A stretch of 64,000 nt of DNA from Branchiostoma lanceolatum (Eukaryota > Chordata > Leptocardii > Amphioxiformes > Branchiostomatidae): positions 626,001 to 690,000 of the forward strand of contig NC_089724.1 of the NCBI RefSeq assembly GCF_035083965.1, written 5' to 3'. A model generated the notes under the pieces. The model saw nothing but the letters and a program-made list of their open reading frames with translations. It did no database searches and was not told the DNA's origin. This document shows, one piece after another, positions 1 to 11,279 of this stretch. A program made the translations under genes and the position numbers. Position 1 is the first letter of the stretch. Each line of letters opens with the position of its first letter.

Positions 1-1146
1 TTCTCTGTAGGGAAACAGGCTGGGGTTAGTTCGCGTAAATGACGCGTTTGTGACGTGTTAGTGACGCGATAGTGACCTTGTGTAGCCAGGCCATCCTCTG
101 CCGGTTCTCTGTAGGGAAACAGGCTGGGGTTAGTTCGCGTTAATGACGCATGTGTGACGTGTTAGTGACGCGATAGTGACCTTGTGTAGCCAGGCCATCC
201 TCTGCTGGTTCTCTGTAGGGAAACAGGCTGGAGTTAGCTCGCGTTAATGACGCATGTGTGACGTGTTAGTGACGTTCTAGTGACCTTGTGAAACAGGCCA
301 TCCTCTGCCGGTTCTCTGTAACAGGGAAACAGGCTGGAGTTAGTTCGCGTTAATGACGCGTTTGTGACGGGTTAGTGACGTTCTAGTGACCTTGTGTAGC
401 CAGGCCATCCTCTGCCGGTTCTCTGTAGGGAAACAGGCTGGAGTTAGTTCGCGTTAATGACGCATGTGTGACGTGTTAGTGACGCGATAGTGACCTTGTG
501 TAGCCAGGCCATCCTCTGTCGGTTCTCTGTAGGGAAACAGGCTGGGGTAAGTTCGCGTTAATGACGCATGTGTGACGTGTTAGTAACGCGATAGTGACCT
601 TGTGTAGCCAGGCCATCCTCTGTCGGTTCTCTGTAGGGAAACAGGCTGGAGTTAGTTCGCGTTAATGACGCATGTGTGACGTGTTAGTAACGCGATAGTG
701 ACCTTGTGTAGCCAGGCCATCCTCTGTCGGTTCTCTGTAGGGAAACAGGCTGGAGTTAGTTCGCGTTAATGACGCATGTGTGACGTGTTAGTAACGCGAT
801 AGTTACCTTGTGTAGCCAGGCCATCCTCTGCCGGTTCTCTGTAGGGAAACAGGCTGGAGTTAGTTCGCGTTAATGACGCATGTGTGACGTGTTAGTGACG
901 CGATAGTGACCTTGTGTAGCCAGGCCATCCTCTGCCGGTTCTCTGTAGGGAAACAGGCTGGAGTTAGTTCGCGTTAATGACGCATGTGTGACGTGTTAGT
1001 GACGCGTCATGATAGTGACCTTGTGTAGCCAGGCCATCCTCTGCCGGTTCTCTGTAGGGAAACAGGCTGGAGTTAGTTCGCGTTAATGACGCATGTGTGA
1101 CGTGTTAGTGACGCGTCATGATAGTTACCTTGTGTAGCCAGGCCAT
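1..1146. repeat. 104-bp minisatellite, 11 copies
   Basis: The unit begins TTCTCTGTAGGGAAACAGGC and holds several TGACG or TGAC motifs at short spacing. Copies differ by few bases and small indels; the array reaches the left edge and probably continues. Confidence 0.95.
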
Positions 1147-1159
1147 CTCCTGGTTGCGG

Positions 1160-1627
1160 TTAGTGTCATTGATCTTTGTGCACGGGTACATGGTTATGGC
1201 GTCAGGGGGTCATAGACTATGACTTAACCAGGTCAACGATCTAAGCCCAGGTCGATAATCCTTGTGTACGGCTTCAGGGTCATGAACTATGACTTATTCG
1301 GGTCATTTCCTTTGTATGATGATGCTGACCTTTGAGTATGGGAGCAGGGTCATGAACTATGTCCTACCCAGGTAATGTCATCGATCTTCGAGTATGCGTA
1401 CAAGATCCTGAACCATGACTTACCTAGGTAATCTATCTGTGTGTACGAATACAGGGTCATGAACTTTGACCTACCCAGGTCATTGATCTTCGAGTATGGG
1501 TAGAGGGTCATGAACTTTGACTTACCCAGGTAATCTATCTGTGTGTACGAATACAGGATCCTAAAATTTGACCTACCCAGGTCATTGATCTTCGAGTATG
1601 GGTAGAGGGTCATGAACTTTGACTTAC
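1160..1627. repeat. About 51-bp minisatellite made of copies of a splice donor
   Basis: About nine units, on the minus strand AATGACCTGGGTAAGTCAAA followed by GTTCATGACCC and a CTCGAAGATC segment. The rightmost copy is the true donor of the exon 1758-1628; the others are decoy donors (GGTAAGT, GGTAGGT) in the intron. Confidence 0.85.
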
Positions 1628-1758
1628 CCAGGTCATTGGTCCGTCCGTGCCCAAACACGTACTCTGCCACTCGTTTGTCCGGCAGCCATCTCGCCGCGAC
1701 ATTGCCGTACTTCTGTAGGTAGTCTCGCACCGGGTCGGAGAAGGCAGCTGCCTCATCA
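1628..1758 (-). CDS. Exon 2 of unknown secreted product
   Basis: The 131-bp exon has an excellent acceptor (long pyrimidine tract, CAG) and donor (CCTGG|GTAAGT). It encodes 43 full codons and ends in phase 1. The intron to its left begins with tandem copies of this donor. Confidence 0.68.
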
Positions 1759-4547
1759 CTGAAAAACGACAGAGAGAAACATTCGCAAACAGCACTCTTA
1801 AACAACTACGTTTATCATTAGCCTGGAAACCATGCCATCGGTAGCTCCCGGTATCTCCAGGGCGCTGGGAGTGATGCCCGCCCGCCCAGACAAGTAAACA
1901 GGCTGAGAAACTCTCTATGGCAGCTAAGTAGACAGGCTGACGAAAACGGGACCATGCTAGTTTATCATCGGCAAATAGACCTGAGGGTAAACCAGCTGCT
2001 GCATGAGGTGTGGAAGATGACTGCATCACAGAGTCGTGTTCTGCACCTGGCCATCCTCTGCCTTGCCGTGAACGAACGCGTTTCTTTGAGATCATCTCTT
2101 GTAAGATCTAATTGTAATACTACAACTCATGCCTCTCTCTTAGTCCGCAGCAAACTAACTACCTGGCTTTCATCTTCATCTTCAAGGTCACCTTCACCTG
2201 TCCTCATCTTGAGGGTCGCGGACAAGGGTCGCCCTCAGCGCCACATTCTTTCATCCTTTCCTGGCTTCAAAATAGTGAAATTAAGCCAAATAAAAAAGGA
2301 GGATGATTCACCAGGGGGAGTTAAGCCACCAATGGGTATCATTTCAACGCATAATCCCACTCTCCTGGCCAGTCGTTAACGCGTTCTGGTCAAACTTAGC
2401 CACGGTTGGGACAGTATACTCGCCGCAAAAGCGCAACCTACATCTTATAGCGGCGAGAAGCAGTACTCCAGTCAGAAGCCCCCAGGAAGGCCCAGTGGAA
2501 ACTACCTGTTCTTGTGGGACATTCCGGTCAGCTGAGGCCACACATACAACATGGGAATGCAGTTCAGCCGACTTTCGCCACGTCTCTATCAACGACCAGT
2601 GCATTAGTAAGGAAGCATGTGCAACGGTTTTAATCATTCTTTGCTGCGAGAAGTTTGACACCGCTGCGTGAATTCGGGGCGTGTTTACGCAAGTTTACTC
2701 TAATCAGGACAGTTCGAAGTGCTCTGGTCGCGTGGGTTTGCCAGACGTGAATGTTTGCACCTTATGACGCAGAGCTGCGATAACATTAACGCTGTGCTCC
2801 AGGAAAACTGATGTTTGGCTAATTCATCTTGCTTTTATGTTTGCCACCCACACTAACTTTAGCAGCTGTTCGGTGTAGAGTTGAACACATTGCCAAATAT
2901 AGCGATAGTAACATTGATTTGGACACGCAGTCGAGTCTATTTTTCAGCACTACCGCAGCAGCTATCTAGACTGACTGACAGCCGAAGAATCAGCTCAATA
3001 ACAAACTCTGCACATCACTCGGCAACAAATACTCTGTAAAGAATGACTGAAATATTTGATTTATAGCACGTAATGTAAACCTACGTTTTGGCTTTGCGTT
3101 GTCAACGATTTTATACATAATTTAATAGGCGTTTTAGTTTTGTGATATTTTTTGTTAATTTTGTTTCTTCTATGTTTTTAGCTTGGTGTTTTTTGTATCT
3201 GTTTGGCGTACTTTGTGGAACGTTTGTAATGAACTCTGTGAACGTTTGTAATGAATACTGTTACCAGGGCTAACCCTTTGTAATAGCCTTTGGCTAGCTG
3301 GGTAGCCCTGGCTGTACCTTTTATAGTCGAATAAACCAAATCAAATCAAATCAAATCAGCTCACTAACGACATTGTGTCCTCACAAGTTCACAGCCGTCA
3401 ATATCCGCTTCTGAATAACAACCTTAGTCATTCCGAGATTTCACAGCCCTATGGAATTACCAGATACGACATCATCTGTTTGATGTAGAGTTGGACACAT
3501 AGCCAAATATACTGATAGCCATAGCTACCTGGACTGACTGACTGACTGTAGCATCAGCTAGATAACACCGTTCTACGCTAACAACTTGACTTGACTTTAC
3601 AACCATCAATATCAGTATCAGTTTCCAAGCCCAATGGAATTATTCCCGGGTAGACATCAGCTGTTTGGTGTAGGGTTGAGGACATCCGCGGTTTGGTGTA
3701 GGGTTGAGGACGTCAGCGGTTTGGTGTAGGGTTGATGACGTCCGCGGTTTGGTGTAGGGTTGAGGACGTCAGCGGTTTGGTGTAGGGTTGATGACGTCAG
3801 CGGTTTGGTGTCGGGTTGAGGACGTCAGTGCGTCGCTCCGTTACCTTGGTGATTTGAGATTTGCGGTTTTCGTTGCTCTCACTGAGCAAAGGTTGAGCGG
3901 GAGGTGCACTCTGTAGCTTACGGGTTTTAGCAGACGTCTTCTCGTGTTGGTCGCCTGTGGGAGGAGAAGCTTTAAGAGGCTCTCACAGCGGCGGCGTGTT
4001 CGACGTAAAGCGAGGAGTGTTTAAGTTCGGTTAGCTGGTCCGCACGTCTTTCACGTTTTGTGAGGCTTGGAGATGGTACATATTGATATAAATGATCGGG
4101 GACTTTAATTTCATAAAATGGTACTTTACGCTTCCTTTGGACATGTCTTTTAAACTGTCATGAAATGGTTCGTAGACAGGATCTAAAACATACACATTTA
4201 CACTACGGTGTGTAAAAACTGTTATACGCTACATTTGCTAGCTATGGGTTTGTTACTAAAACAAATTGTCCTGAATAAACGCCAACACAGTAAATTGGAC
4301 TAACCCAAATTTTCAACTGATCAGCTATAGTCTTTCAAGTGAAGATTGAGAAGGATTATGTCGAGGATTGCTAGAAAACGGTCAGAATTTCGTTTGGTGT
4401 TGGAAGTTGAATTTATTTAAGACTAGCAGATGGCGAAAATATATGATAACAAAAAATGATTCCAACCTGAAATTCCCGAAAAAGCAGTCAACTTTATATA
4501 TGTATAATCATATCTAGACTATATGTATATCAACTATCTCTCTCTCA

Positions 4548-4594
<47 letters not shown>

Positions 4595-6727
4595 GAGAGA
4601 GAGAGAGGGGGAGAGAGAGAGAGAGAGTGGGGGTAATGACTATAGTATCACTGATTCTGCTTGTAGTATCATATTGATTAGCGTCACATTGAATATGGCG
4701 ACTAGTTCAGAACGCAGCACAGTGGCTCAAGAAAAGTTCTCTTGAAAAGCCGCGAAAGGAAACATTGTAGTATGCTGCAATTACAGAAAATCACGATGAT
4801 TAAGCACCAGACGGTGAGCAGGTTTAGTCATTGTAAAATTCTATATCTAACTTTATTTACACAAGGATGTGGATAACATCACAATTTTCCTCAAATTGTA
4901 TCCCTTAGAGAACTAACTTTTTTTACTTATGCCCAATGAATTTATTCTTCCCTCACAAGAAATGACATCTCTGTCAGTAGAGAAGTCACATACTTCCAGT
5001 ACATGTACTAGTAGGGACTATGCAATCCCCTACACCAGATTCTACAATCATTGTACCATACACTAATTGTTATCATTCTGATCAAAGTAGATTACAAATT
5101 CTACTAGCGCCTTCTTGGCGTGATAATTAAACATCTCCAAACGCATAAGTTTTTGTCATCCAAGGACAAAGCAGATTCTATTTGCAGCACACGGGTTCAG
5201 AGTCGGGCACTGCGGGCGTGCTTCTGCATTGTTGCCCCGCTGATTGCTACCTGAACTCGCCTTGAATCAAGCAGTAACGAGCATCAAAGAACCCAACCTA
5301 CGCTGTTGCTACCATAATGACGTTGTCTTTTACATATAACCACCTTGCGGATGCTGTTCTTGGTTTTACTTTCAAGCGTTGAAACTTCTTAAGGCGTCTT
5401 GCAATGATCTCAATTCAAATGCCGTGTAGATTCCAATGGACGCGTTATGTTCAAATGGTACAATGATCCGATTGTTCAGCGACCACTACTCTATTCCCTA
5501 CAGCGTATTTGACTGATCGATTCTGACAAATGAACTTACCCGAGTTCGAAGCATACCTTGGCCACGTGTTCATCCAGTGATACCAGAGACATTTATCATC
5601 GCGTGAGAAAACAGTTAGCGTTAACTTTTTTGAGGCAAAATATGGTTCAGGATATTTGGAGTTTCTTTTAACACAACCAGGTAATCTCACCTGCTGACGT
5701 TTCGGTGTCTGTCAGACACCTTCTTCAGAGCTTCTGACTGAAACTCCAAATATCCTATGTTCTACCAACCTGATGAAATTATTTTCGGAAGAAAACTTGG
5801 GTCACTTTCCACAAAGATAATCATACTCATCATCATCTTCAATATTACTGAGTCAGTAATACAGCGGATTATTGATATCAACAGCTGATAATTCTGAGGT
5901 ACTTTCGTTATGAGGACAATTTAAGATTGGTTCCAGCGCGCCGGGGAGGTTTATTGTGCGATGCTGAATGCCTGTCTGTCTTATCCCTTTGTGCGGGTGT
6001 ATCTAAGACTCGATGTCCGACCTTTGATGACACTTAATAACGCGCTTACAACGCTCAATCGATCAATCGATCTGCATGCACAGGTGCCTTAAAGTCAAGG
6101 TGGAACGGACAAGGCAGCATAGTTGTAACAAAGCTCTTGGTCTCAAAATTACAGCTTATATGTTCCAAATTGACGAGATATTTCAGATTACAGTTCACTT
6201 TTCAGCATATGGTGATGTTCTCTGCATGAATATTAATTAAGAACTATTTGATTTTTCAAAGATAAGGTTTTATATGATGTAATTTGCTCACAGGGAGAAT
6301 TTTGACTTGTCAGCCTCTTTTTCACGGTAACAAAAATTAAAGTCGAAGGTTCCTTGTTTGAGGAGAACCACACTTAAATTTAAGCACGTTAAAGAGCCCC
6401 CCGCACTTAATGATGACATTGATAAGGAGTACATGCGATATCCCAGTGGGGGTGGAGTAAACCTTATAGTCTTGTCTTTCACAGCTTGTACGTACTGTAC
6501 AAAACATGGTGTGATACACCTGGGGAAGCTTGGTACGGTTTATCGGTTAAACAAAACACACAAACAAACCAACAGCAGAATGTAGAAAGTCGGCAGCTAG
6601 CTTACCTATCAGGATAGCGGAGGTCCCCCGCCTGCTCCTCGGCTCGTGCCAGCGCCAGCCCCGTGAGAACTATCACCATCGCCGCCCAGCCTCTCGCCGA
6701 GACGCGCTCGCTCGCCGGGCCCCGCAT
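1628..6727 (-). CDS. Secreted precursor of unknown family (first two exons; continues left)
   Basis: Exon 1 (6727-6606) starts at the first ATG of an open stretch and encodes a signal peptide (MVIVLTGLALARA core, cleavage probably before EEQAGD). Its donor TGATAG|GTAAGC is phase 2. Exon 2 (1758-1628) starts in phase 2 after TTTCTCTCTGTCGTTTTTCAG and encodes SDEAAAFSDPVRDYLQKYG, then AARWLPDKR and VAEYVFGHGR. The joined frame is open. The KR and the GHGR might be processing sites of a peptide precursor, and the phase-2 intron after the signal peptide resembles the PTH-like genes, but I do not recognise the family. The rest lies left of position 1. Confidence 0.6.
2100..3069. other. Unannotated intron sequence
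   Basis: This lies inside the intron between the two exons at 6606 and 1758. I see no convincing exon, RNA gene or named element. The short open frames here lack splice or codon support. Confidence 0.4.
3070..3358 (+). mobile_element. Probable 3' end of a non-LTR retroelement
   Basis: An AT-rich stretch with the inverted pair CAGGGCTAACC / GGGTAGCCCTG ends in GAATAAACC and a (AAATC)4 tail, the usual ending of 5'-truncated LINE or SINE copies. No coding part remains. Confidence 0.4.
3655..3830. repeat. 28-bp minisatellite with CRE motifs
   Basis: About six copies of GCGGTTTGGTGTAGGGTTGA with GGACGTCA or TGACGTCA. Two units contain the full palindromic CRE TGACGTCA. Confidence 0.9.
4530..4630. 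repeat. CT / TA / GA microsatellite
   Basis: (CT)n runs into (TA)n and then (GA)n, making an imperfect long hairpin. The sequences on either side (3850-4530 and 4650-5630) show nothing I can name. Confidence 0.9.
5635..5760 (-). ncRNA. Hammerhead-like motif in a Penelope-type repeat, copy 1
   Basis: On the minus strand CTGAAGA (5728-5722) is followed by a perfect stem GGTGTCTG/ACAGACACC and then GAAAC (5703-5699), the conserved order of a hammerhead ribozyme core. Stems I and III are not clear. GGATATTTGGAGTTTC at the left and its complement at the right flank the motif. A close copy lies at 19487-19580. Confidence 0.5.
5761..6590. other. Unannotated intron sequence
   Basis: AT-rich, single-copy-looking sequence inside the intron of the left-hand secreted gene. 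Nothing further seen. Confidence 0.35.
6606..6727 (-). CDS. Exon 1: signal peptide of unknown secreted product
   Basis: The ATG at 6727-6725 has a purine at -3. Residues MRGPASERVSARGWAAMVIV lead into LTGLALARA, a plausible long n-region plus core. The exon ends GATAG|GTAAGC. Confidence 0.62.
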
Positions 6728-6955
6728 CTCTGGCTCGGTCCGGGTGGAAACTTGCCGGGCAACTCGTGAGGCAGAATTTGTACCGGGAGCCACGTGACTG
6801 TATGAAGGCGGCCTGTTGCGTCAGTTGGAGATGAAAGTTAACTTGTTGTGATCATGTTCACGGTGCGCACGTCAGCCGGGAGATCCTACAGCTGCGCCGG
6901 GAGAATGTGAAAGTACCGCAGGGTTAACTCCGCTCACCCACGTGCACGCCTCCGG

Positions 6956-7039
6956 GATGGTAGGATCAACGCTATTGGCCTACGTCAGGCGAGCCGAGAT
7001 GGTAGGATCAACTCTATTGGCCTACGTCAGGCGGGCCGA
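6956..7039 (-). promoter_or_regulatory. Duplicated TGACG-CCAAT element
   Basis: Two 42-bp copies each carry, on the minus strand, CCTGACGTAGGCCAATAG, that is a CRE half-site followed by a CCAAT box. They lie about 230-310 bp upstream of the ATG at 6727 and probably form part of that gene's promoter. Confidence 0.6.
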
Positions 7040-8150
7040 GATGTACGTGCCAATCCGAACGTGCACAAGGAATTTCATCCTTTATCCATTTATATGAAAA
7101 GAATCAAAATAGATTCCAGGGAAATCAAATCTGCAGTGAGCAACATTTTATTCCTTACATCATATCCCTAAAAATAAATACATTTATTCAATTTCGACTC
7201 AGAAGATAGATTAAAATACTCACAAATGAACTTTACTGAAAGGAATATATTTATTTGTTTAATCTTTAAACATGTGGGTGGCCCCTTCAGCCATAAGCTG
7301 ATTTCCAAGAGGCCGAAAAACACATAAAATTAAATAAAAAGGAAACACAGGAGCCTCTGCCGATTTTATATCTGATGAAGATTCTGACTGATGTTAAAAA
7401 TGTATCGGAGACTGATCGACAAAATTTGCTTTACTGACGGCATTTTTTCTTAATTCGTGAACAACGTTTGCTTTTAAAAAGACATTAAGAAAGAGTTTTT
7501 ATCCTGTGTTTCTAACGCCATAGTCAGCCACATTGCGCGTGTTTTGTATCTAAGATATATATATCTGGGAAGGATACGCCATAGTTTTTGTAATACCTTT
7601 ACTGAACGTGTCATAAAATAGTCCTAAAAGCAAAGCAAGGCAAAGCCTGGCGCCATTAACAAGGACAAGAACCGAACAGCACAGGCCTTCTAAAACCTGT
7701 CGGATCAAATCATGTTTGTCAGGCGTGACTGCGTCGTGCGTAAGACAATCGCCGCTGACTTGAAACGAAGACTTTGAGCTTCTCGGCAAAGTTCAAGTTG
7801 ACGGGAGATGACGCAGGTACAACGCGGGTTCAGGTGCGACCAGATGCAGCGGGGTATCAGCATAACGCCTAGTAACCTCATGACATATCTAACTGCCTAG
7901 TCGAAGTGTGCATTCTTAGCACAATAAAGGCCGTCAGATCAGATCATAGCTCAAGGCGGGACGACGGGTTGCTTGGGAGAAGGCTGTAGACAGAGATATT
8001 TCAAACTTGCAGCATTATGACGGTACAGAGTACATTAAATGGATCGCCCTTGATATTTTAAACGTCTTTATCGAGGTTGAAATCTATAAACAGAAATAAA
8101 CCTTTAACCCGTCTTTTACCACATTTTGCTCTCGATAATTCTGACTTCGT
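7040..8150. other. Intergenic sequence without clear features
   Basis: No exon is supported. A segment near 7255-7350 (GGTGGCCCCTTCAGCCATAA and following A-rich DNA) resembles a reversed retroelement 3' end but is too short to assign. Confidence 0.35.
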
Positions 8151-8159
8151 GTTGTCGTC

Positions 8160-9240
8160 ATTAATACCAAGCAGCTGGTGTTCAGCCGGCCACACTTCGG
8201 ACCAAACCTGCCAATAACAACTTACACCCCGATCACGACACCCACACGTGGATGATGTAAGACCACAAGTATCACCCAGGCCTGTCAACCACAGCTTACA
8301 CCCCGATCACGACACCCACACGTTTGTTTGTTTGTTTGTTTTTATTTGAATCTCCATTAGTGTTAGATACAATCTTCCACTATTCTTCCTGGAGTTCACA
8401 TTAATACATTAAAAACATAATACAAGGAACAATACATATACAAATGAATGGCAGTTATGTACAAAATCAAGTGTGATACAATAAAAATCGTGAGAGGTCA
8501 CTTCAAATACATTTGTGCGAACACTCAACTACCACCAGTATTGTAATGGCTTATTTGTGTACCCTTGTGTAATCACTCTTTCTTTTAGGAATTTTTTAAA
8601 CAGTGAAGGTGTAGATGTTTTGATGTGTTGTGGAAAGGTGTTATATGATCTTATACATCTGTACATGAAGGTTCTGGTAGCTGAGGTGGTTCTGGGTTTG
8701 GGCAGTTTGAAACCCCCTCCTTGGGCGAGACGGGTGTTATGTCGATGTGTGCTATCAATTCTCTGTAACCTTTTGTGGATAGCTTCTGGCTTTTTGGTCA
8801 CCAGAAGTTTGTGAAACATGGCGAGAGTGTTTGTGTATAATCTTACGTTGACTTTGGGCCAATTCAGCCTCCTGTGCATGTCGTCTGTGTTGGAGTCATA
8901 CTTGGCATTTAGGACAAGTCTAGCTGCCTTGTTTTGTAGAATCAATTGTTTTGTAGAAACACGTGGATGATGTAAGTAATGTAAGACCACAAGTATCACC
9001 CAGGCCTGTTAACCACAGCTTACACCCCGATCACGACACCCACACGTGGATGATGTAAGACCACAAGTATCACCCAGGCCTGTCAACCACATCTTACACC
9101 CCGATCACGACACCCACACGTGGATGATGTAAGACCACAAGCATATGTCTTTATCTATATAGCCGGTATAACTGCCATTCGGCGTAACACACCAGCTATC
9201 ACAAAGTATCACCCAGGCCGTTACACCACACATTGATGAC
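8160..9240. repeat. About 78-bp tandem array split by a retroelement
   Basis: Units read CTTACACCCCGATCACGACA then CCCACACGTGGATGATGTAA then GACCACAAGTATCACCCAGG. They lie on both sides of the insertion at 8324-8958, and degenerate copies continue to about 9600. Confidence 0.85.
8324..8958 (-). mobile_element. 5'-truncated non-LTR retrotransposon (reverse transcriptase C-terminal part)
   Basis: The minus strand encodes LILQNKAARLVLNAKY, LNWPKVNVR, MFHKLL and a basic tail, like the region after the reverse transcriptase of CR1/L2-type elements. It ends in (AAAC)n at 8324-8343 and is flanked by ACACGT on both sides (8318-8323 and 8959-8964), a target-site duplication. It interrupts a tandem array. 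Confidence 0.8.
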
Positions 9241-9599
9241 AGCCATGTGCTCACATTACACATCTATGATGTAGGACCACACATCTTACTGTGACCTGTC
9301 AATCACCAGCAAGCAAACAGATCAGGACCCCACACATTGATGACACATTGATGTCTCAGCACACATACTAATGATGTAACTTCGCACATTGACGACGTAA
9401 GACCTCACGTCTCCCATAGACCTACCAACCATTATCAGTAACCCGATCAGGACACCCACATTTTTTTATGACGTACCACCCAATTGACGACTTTAGGGCA
9501 CATATTGATGACGTAAAACCACACGTCTCACCCAGACCTGTTAATCATAATCATCAACCCGATCAGGACAACTGTACACAGTGATGACGTAATTCTTGA

Positions 9600-9990
9600 G
9601 CCGCACACGACCTACCTTGCCTTCTCATTGCATGTCATCTGTCAGAAGAAAGTGTTCGGTGAAACGTTTCTTCACGGGCGGGATTGAATCTTGACCTCTC
9701 CTTCTCTGTTCAGCCCACCAGATCACGCTAATGTAATAAAAATAGCTCGGCGATGCCGTTTCAGCTTAATAACGCCCCAGTGGGCAGCGGTAAGGGTGCG
9801 GGTCAGAAGCAACGAAGGAAGCAGTTTTGGCGCTTGTTAACATTTGACCAGCGGTGGGTCTAACGAGACTCAGGGGACGTCTGTTGTGCTGCGAGGATCA
9901 TATCATATTCTACTGAGTAACAGACGGCCATGCTCCGTGTTACAAGTGTTTTATCTGCAACAAGAAGAGGTGATGATAGTGTGGCGGCGT
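9600..9990. other. Unannotated sequence
   Basis: No gene or clear repeat seen; weak remains of the tandem array at 8160-9240 fade out before it. Confidence 0.3.
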
Positions 9991-9999
9991 TTTCATCTC

Positions 10000-10440
10000 C
10001 ATCAATAATGGAGATATAGTTTTGTGTGTGTGTGTCTGTCTGTCTGTGTGTGTGTTTCCGGCCTATTATGGTCAACAAAACTCTGGATGGATTGTGATGA
10101 TATTTGGTATGTAGGCAGGTGTAGGGAAGACGATAGTCAAGGTCGATTTCGGGCCTCCGGGGATGTGGCTTTGTAACTGTAGCAGAACTTGCGTTTTTGG
10201 TATCGTTTGACCTGGGCATGCTGTGGTCTTGATGACTTTGCTGCTTTTGTTATGTAAGAAAAGAGTTGGGGTAGTTTTGGCCCCCCCTAGCAACTTTCTA
10301 TGGAACTGCAGAGGCGTTTTTGTAAAAGTCTTCGAAGGAGAATAACTGACCAAAGGAACGACGGATTTCTATGATATTTAGCATGTAGGTAGTGTTGGCT
10401 ATTTTAGGATGGTTAGCGTAGTTGTTATTTTGAAATGCCT
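10000..10440. repeat. Dispersed repeat, copy 1
   Basis: A (TG)n/(TCTG)n start is followed by GTTTCCGGCCTATTATGGTC, GATGATATTTGGTATGTAGG and AAGGTCGATTTCGGGCC. The same order of blocks occurs at 27640-27930, so this is an interspersed family of unknown class. Confidence 0.6.
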
Positions 10441-10957
10441 GATTTGATCTGATTTAGTCCCATCTTCATGCCCGAGGATTGGAGATTGTGGTGGCATCCA
10501 TCATCATCAGCCTCCTCCATTCCCTCCAGTCTCTGTGGGTACTCTCTGCCATTGGGAGTCCCTTCCACTCACGGATGAAATGTCTACAATACTTGAAATC
10601 AACAGGGTTTTCAGCGGGGTGTGCACAGAGGGTGTAATTCAATATCAAACTATAGCTAGTTTCAAGCCGTTGTGGTCGAATGTTAATTTGATATTTCTTC
10701 ACAACTAAATCATTGATACATCTATTGCCACATCAGTCACGCCCGCGCTCCAATCAGAAGGCTCGTTACAGCCCGGGAAGTTATGTTCCTGCACGCGCCT
10801 CCCGACCACAACCGGCATCAGCCCGACTCATCCCCTCCGCCTGCCGGGGGTCGCGACCCTGCTCCGGGCGGGCCGAGGTGTAATTAACCCCGCGGGAGCG
10901 CGGGCGTGACTCGGTGTTGGTCGATCCGGCGTGGAGCCAAATTTCGACTACGCTAGT

Positions 10958-11272
10958 AGCGAGCGTAGTCCAGTGGTTAGCGGCCCTGCCACTGGAACTA
11001 CTTATAGAAGTCGTGAGTTCGATTCCGGCTTTGTCGCTCACCTGACATGCACGCTACTGGAAAAGGGTCGCAGTCATTAGGACGGGACGGGACGTTAAGG
11101 CTTAGTCCACTGTACATTGTGCTTGTAGAAAAGAGCTAGGGGAGTTTCCCTGGTATAATGAGCCAGTATACATGTATACTGTACATAGTGTCTATCTTCT
11201 CTGCCACGACCAGTAGAAGAACAGCTCTTTAGTGACCTAGAACTGGATCGAGATCACTTTCTTTTTTCTACG
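10958..11272 (+). mobile_element. tRNA-derived SINE, copy 1
   Basis: The head has box A TAGTCCAGTGG (10966-10976) and box B GAGTTCGATTCC (11015-11026). A body follows (AAGGGTCGCAGTCATTAGGA, TGTACATTGTGCTTGTAG) ending GATCGAGATCACTTTC and a T-rich end. It is about 80 per cent like the copy at 36916-37224. Confidence 0.85.
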
Positions 11273-11279
11273 TGGAGTT

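Noticed and set aside
1628-1758. Reading the exon as an NPY- or glucagon-like peptide
   Set aside because: A few residues match (Y-P, Y-N, K-R or F-D-YL-WL), but spacing differs and there is no amidation or upstream cut site; not enough to name a family.
10958-11040. tRNA gene-like boxes A and B
   Set aside because: They are the head of a SINE: no clean cloverleaf, and the same body follows at 36916-37224.
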